Positions 62,863-64,000 of a stretch of 64,000 bases of DNA are shown here, piece by piece. Each line of letters opens with the position of its first letter. The stretch's first letter is position 1. This DNA comes from Devosia sp. 1566. GTDB taxonomy: Bacteria; Pseudomonadota; Alphaproteobacteria; Rhizobiales; Devosiaceae. The position numbers were made by a program, and so were the translations under genes. The notes beneath the pieces were generated by a model. It worked only from the letters and a program-made list of their open reading frames with translations, was not told where the DNA came from and ran no database searches. Location of the stretch: positions 2,356,001 to 2,420,000 of the forward strand of contig NZ_CP034767.1 in assembly GCF_004005995.1 (NCBI RefSeq). The letters run 5' to 3'.

Positions 62863-62888
62863 AAAGTTTCGCCATCTGGCGAAGCTTT
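62863..62888 (+). terminator. Stem-loop after carB
   Basis: AAAGTTTCGCC (62863-62873), loop ATCT, GGCGAAGCTTT (62878-62888): an 11-pair stem with one G-U pair, 14 bases after the carB stop and ending TTTCC. Probable terminator or transcript-end structure. Confidence 0.55.
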
Positions 62889-62923
62889 CCTGCCCATCCA
62901 ACCAAAGCTCAAGGGAGGCGGTC

Positions 62924-63691
62924 TTGGCCCGTCAAAGCCGGCAAACCCGCCTCCCCGCTCCCTTCCTCAAGCGCCTCTGGCGCCTCCCCGATTGGGGTAC
63001 CCGCTCCGGCTATCCCTTCAACCTCCCCTGGTTGCAGGATCCCGACTGGAGCCTTGAGTTCACCACCCCCATCACCATCATCGTGGGCGAAAACGGCACC
63101 GGCAAATCCACCCTGGTGGAGGCCATCGCGGCGATGAGCGGCTATGACGAAGCCGGCGGCGGCAAGGGCTATATGCCGGTCGATCACTCCGCCGCGCTCG
63201 ACCGCAGCGGCGCCCTACTCACCGACGTGCTCCGCGCCTCCTGGCTGCCCAAGGTCACCAATGGCTGGTTCTTTCGCGCCGAGTCGTTTTATTCCGTCGC
63301 CCGCTATCTCGATGCCGCAGCCATCGACGCCGGTGGCGCGGCCCCGGACTACCTGTCGCAAAGCCATGGCGAGGGCTTTGTTGATTTCTTTGAAAGCCGC
63401 ATGACCCGCCAGGGCATCTATTTCCTCGACGAGCCCGAAAGCGCCCTCTCGCCCCAGCGCCAGCGCGAATTGCTGCGGCTACTCCATCGCCTGGGCCAGA
63501 ACGCCACGGCCCAGATCATCATGGCCACCCACTCGCCCCTGCTGATGGCGCTCCCCGGCGCCACCCTTCTCGAAATCACTCGCGATGGCCTTGCCCCGGT
63601 GCGGCTCAGGGATACGCGCCACTTCCGGCTTTACCGTGATTTCACCGCCGACCCCAAGGGTTGGATCGCCGAAGTGCTGGAAGACCTCTAG
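62924..63691 (+). CDS. AAA-type (SMC/ABC-like) ATPase
   Basis: The 255-residue protein starts at TTG 62924 behind AAGGGAGG. It has Walker A VGENGTGKST, an ABC-like Walker B FLDEPESALSPQRQRELL and the H-loop MATHSPLLMALPG. It belongs to the AAA_21-like predicted ATPases of unknown role. There is no obvious nuclease or effector partner next to it, so it does not look like a defence pair here. Confidence 0.82.
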   Translation: MARQSRQTRLPAPFLKRLWRLPDWGTRSGYPFNLPWLQDPDWSLEFTTPITIIVGENGTGKSTLVEAIAAMSGYDEAGGGKGYMPVDHSAALDRSGALLTDVLRASWLPKVTNGWFFRAESFYSVARYLDAAAIDAGGAAPDYLSQSHGEGFVDFFESRMTRQGIYFLDEPESALSPQRQRELLRLLHRLGQNATAQIIMATHSPLLMALPGATLLEITRDGLAPVRLRDTRHFRLYRDFTADPKGWIAEVLEDL

Positions 63692-63740
63692 CCTGGCGCC
63701 CGCTTGCACTCGGCGCCGCTTTTGCTATCCTTCGCCCATC

Positions 63741-63788
63741 ATGATGATGATCCGGTCCAACAAGTTCGCCGTGTTCCTCCGCGCCTGA
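63741..63788 (+). other. 15-codon leader ORF before the PhyH-like gene
   Basis: ATGATGATG opens a 15-codon frame (MMMIRSNKFAVFLRA, stop 63788) in the 165-base gap before the last gene. Competing stem-loops at 63813-63846 follow. There is no good ribosome site, so translation is not certain, but the arrangement resembles a leader-peptide attenuator. Confidence 0.35.
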
Positions 63789-63856
63789 TCGGCGCCTCCT
63801 GAGGCACACACTGGCGGCCCAGCCGCCTCCAGGCCGCCGTGCGGCCACGCGAACTC

Positions 63857-64000
63857 ATGGACATCTCAATGCCCGAAACTTCCAACGCGCTCACACCAGC
63901 GCAGATCACGGCTTTCATCACCGACGGCTTTGTGCGGATCGATAATGCCTTTCCCGCCGACCTCGCCGCCGGGGCCCGAGCCATCCTCTGGGCCGCCACC
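63857..64000 (+). CDS. Start of a phytanoyl-CoA dioxygenase-like protein (cut by window edge)
   Basis: The first 48 residues (TPAQITAFITDGFVRIDNAF, then PADLAAGARAILWAAT) match the N-terminal substrate-cap region of PhyH-family Fe(II)/2-oxoglutarate dioxygenases. The metal-binding HxD...H motif is beyond the window. The start could be ATG 63857 or ATG 63869. Confidence 0.65.
   Translation, partial: MDISMPETSNALTPAQITAFITDGFVRIDNAFPADLAAGARAILWAAT

Noticed and set aside
62924..63691. Defence system built on the ATPase gene
   Set aside because: There is no nuclease or toxin partner nearby, and the neighbours are housekeeping genes.

Overview
The window is high-GC chromosomal DNA of an alphaproteobacterium of the order Hyphomicrobiales (Rhizobiales). 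Gene content and protein style look most like the Devosia/Pelagibacterium group; this is inference from familiarity, since there is no rRNA in the window. Markers of the class are an extended PstC/PstA, a ClpS2-type adaptor, a TIGR03808-like Tat beta-helix protein, an alphaproteobacterial RpoD, separated carA and carB, and promoters that match the alphaproteobacterial general-stress sigma factor EcfG (GGAAC-N16/17-CGTT). Coding density is high. I see no tRNA, rRNA, CRISPR array, IS element or prophage.

Layout. 1-13.3 kb: a catabolic island. It holds the end of a glycoside hydrolase, then on the minus strand a nucleoside hydrolase and an operon of dipeptide-type ABC transporter (SBP, two permeases, two ATPases) followed by an M32 carboxypeptidase and an isoaspartyl peptidase. 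Divergent from it is a GntR-type regulator with a creatininase-family hydrolase, a ketopantoate-reductase-like protein and an SDR. 13.4-20.1 kb: a small membrane-peptide gene and the phosphate regulon pstSCAB-phoU-phoB behind tandem Pho boxes. 20.2-27 kb: exopolysaccharide genes (CelD-like acetyltransferase, Wzz-like co-polymerase, polytopic protein, O-antigen ligase-like polymerase) and a Tat-exported beta-helix protein. 27-30.1 kb: an operon for the lower Weimberg-type sugar-acid pathway. 30.2-37.2 kb: envelope and stress genes, including a large OmpA-domain protein. 37.3-45.4 kb: rpoD, dnaG, a YqeY-like gene and carA, with two transporter-type genes between. 45.4-50.4 kb: AzlCD exporter, two small metalloprotein genes and a frameshifted 2',3'-cyclic nucleotidase gene. 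50.4-56.1 kb: stress proteins, an ABC exporter, an aldo/keto reductase and a YsnF/DUF2382 pair. 56.1-64 kb: clpS, motAB, carB, an ATPase and the start of a phytanoyl-CoA dioxygenase-like gene.

Main discovery from reading the DNA: several scattered, mostly uncharacterised genes share EcfG-type promoters. These include two small single-pass membrane proteins with an almost identical transmembrane core (34767 and 50149), the OmpA-like protein (32577) and the YsnF pair (54622), whose promoter is arranged so that it can also read in the opposite direction. They look like members of one general stress response regulon acting at the cell envelope. A second regulon is visible too: Pho boxes lie before pstS and before the nucleotidase gene at 48112, which carries a single-base frameshift. 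A perfect alphaproteobacterial SOS-type box lies between dnaG and rpoD.
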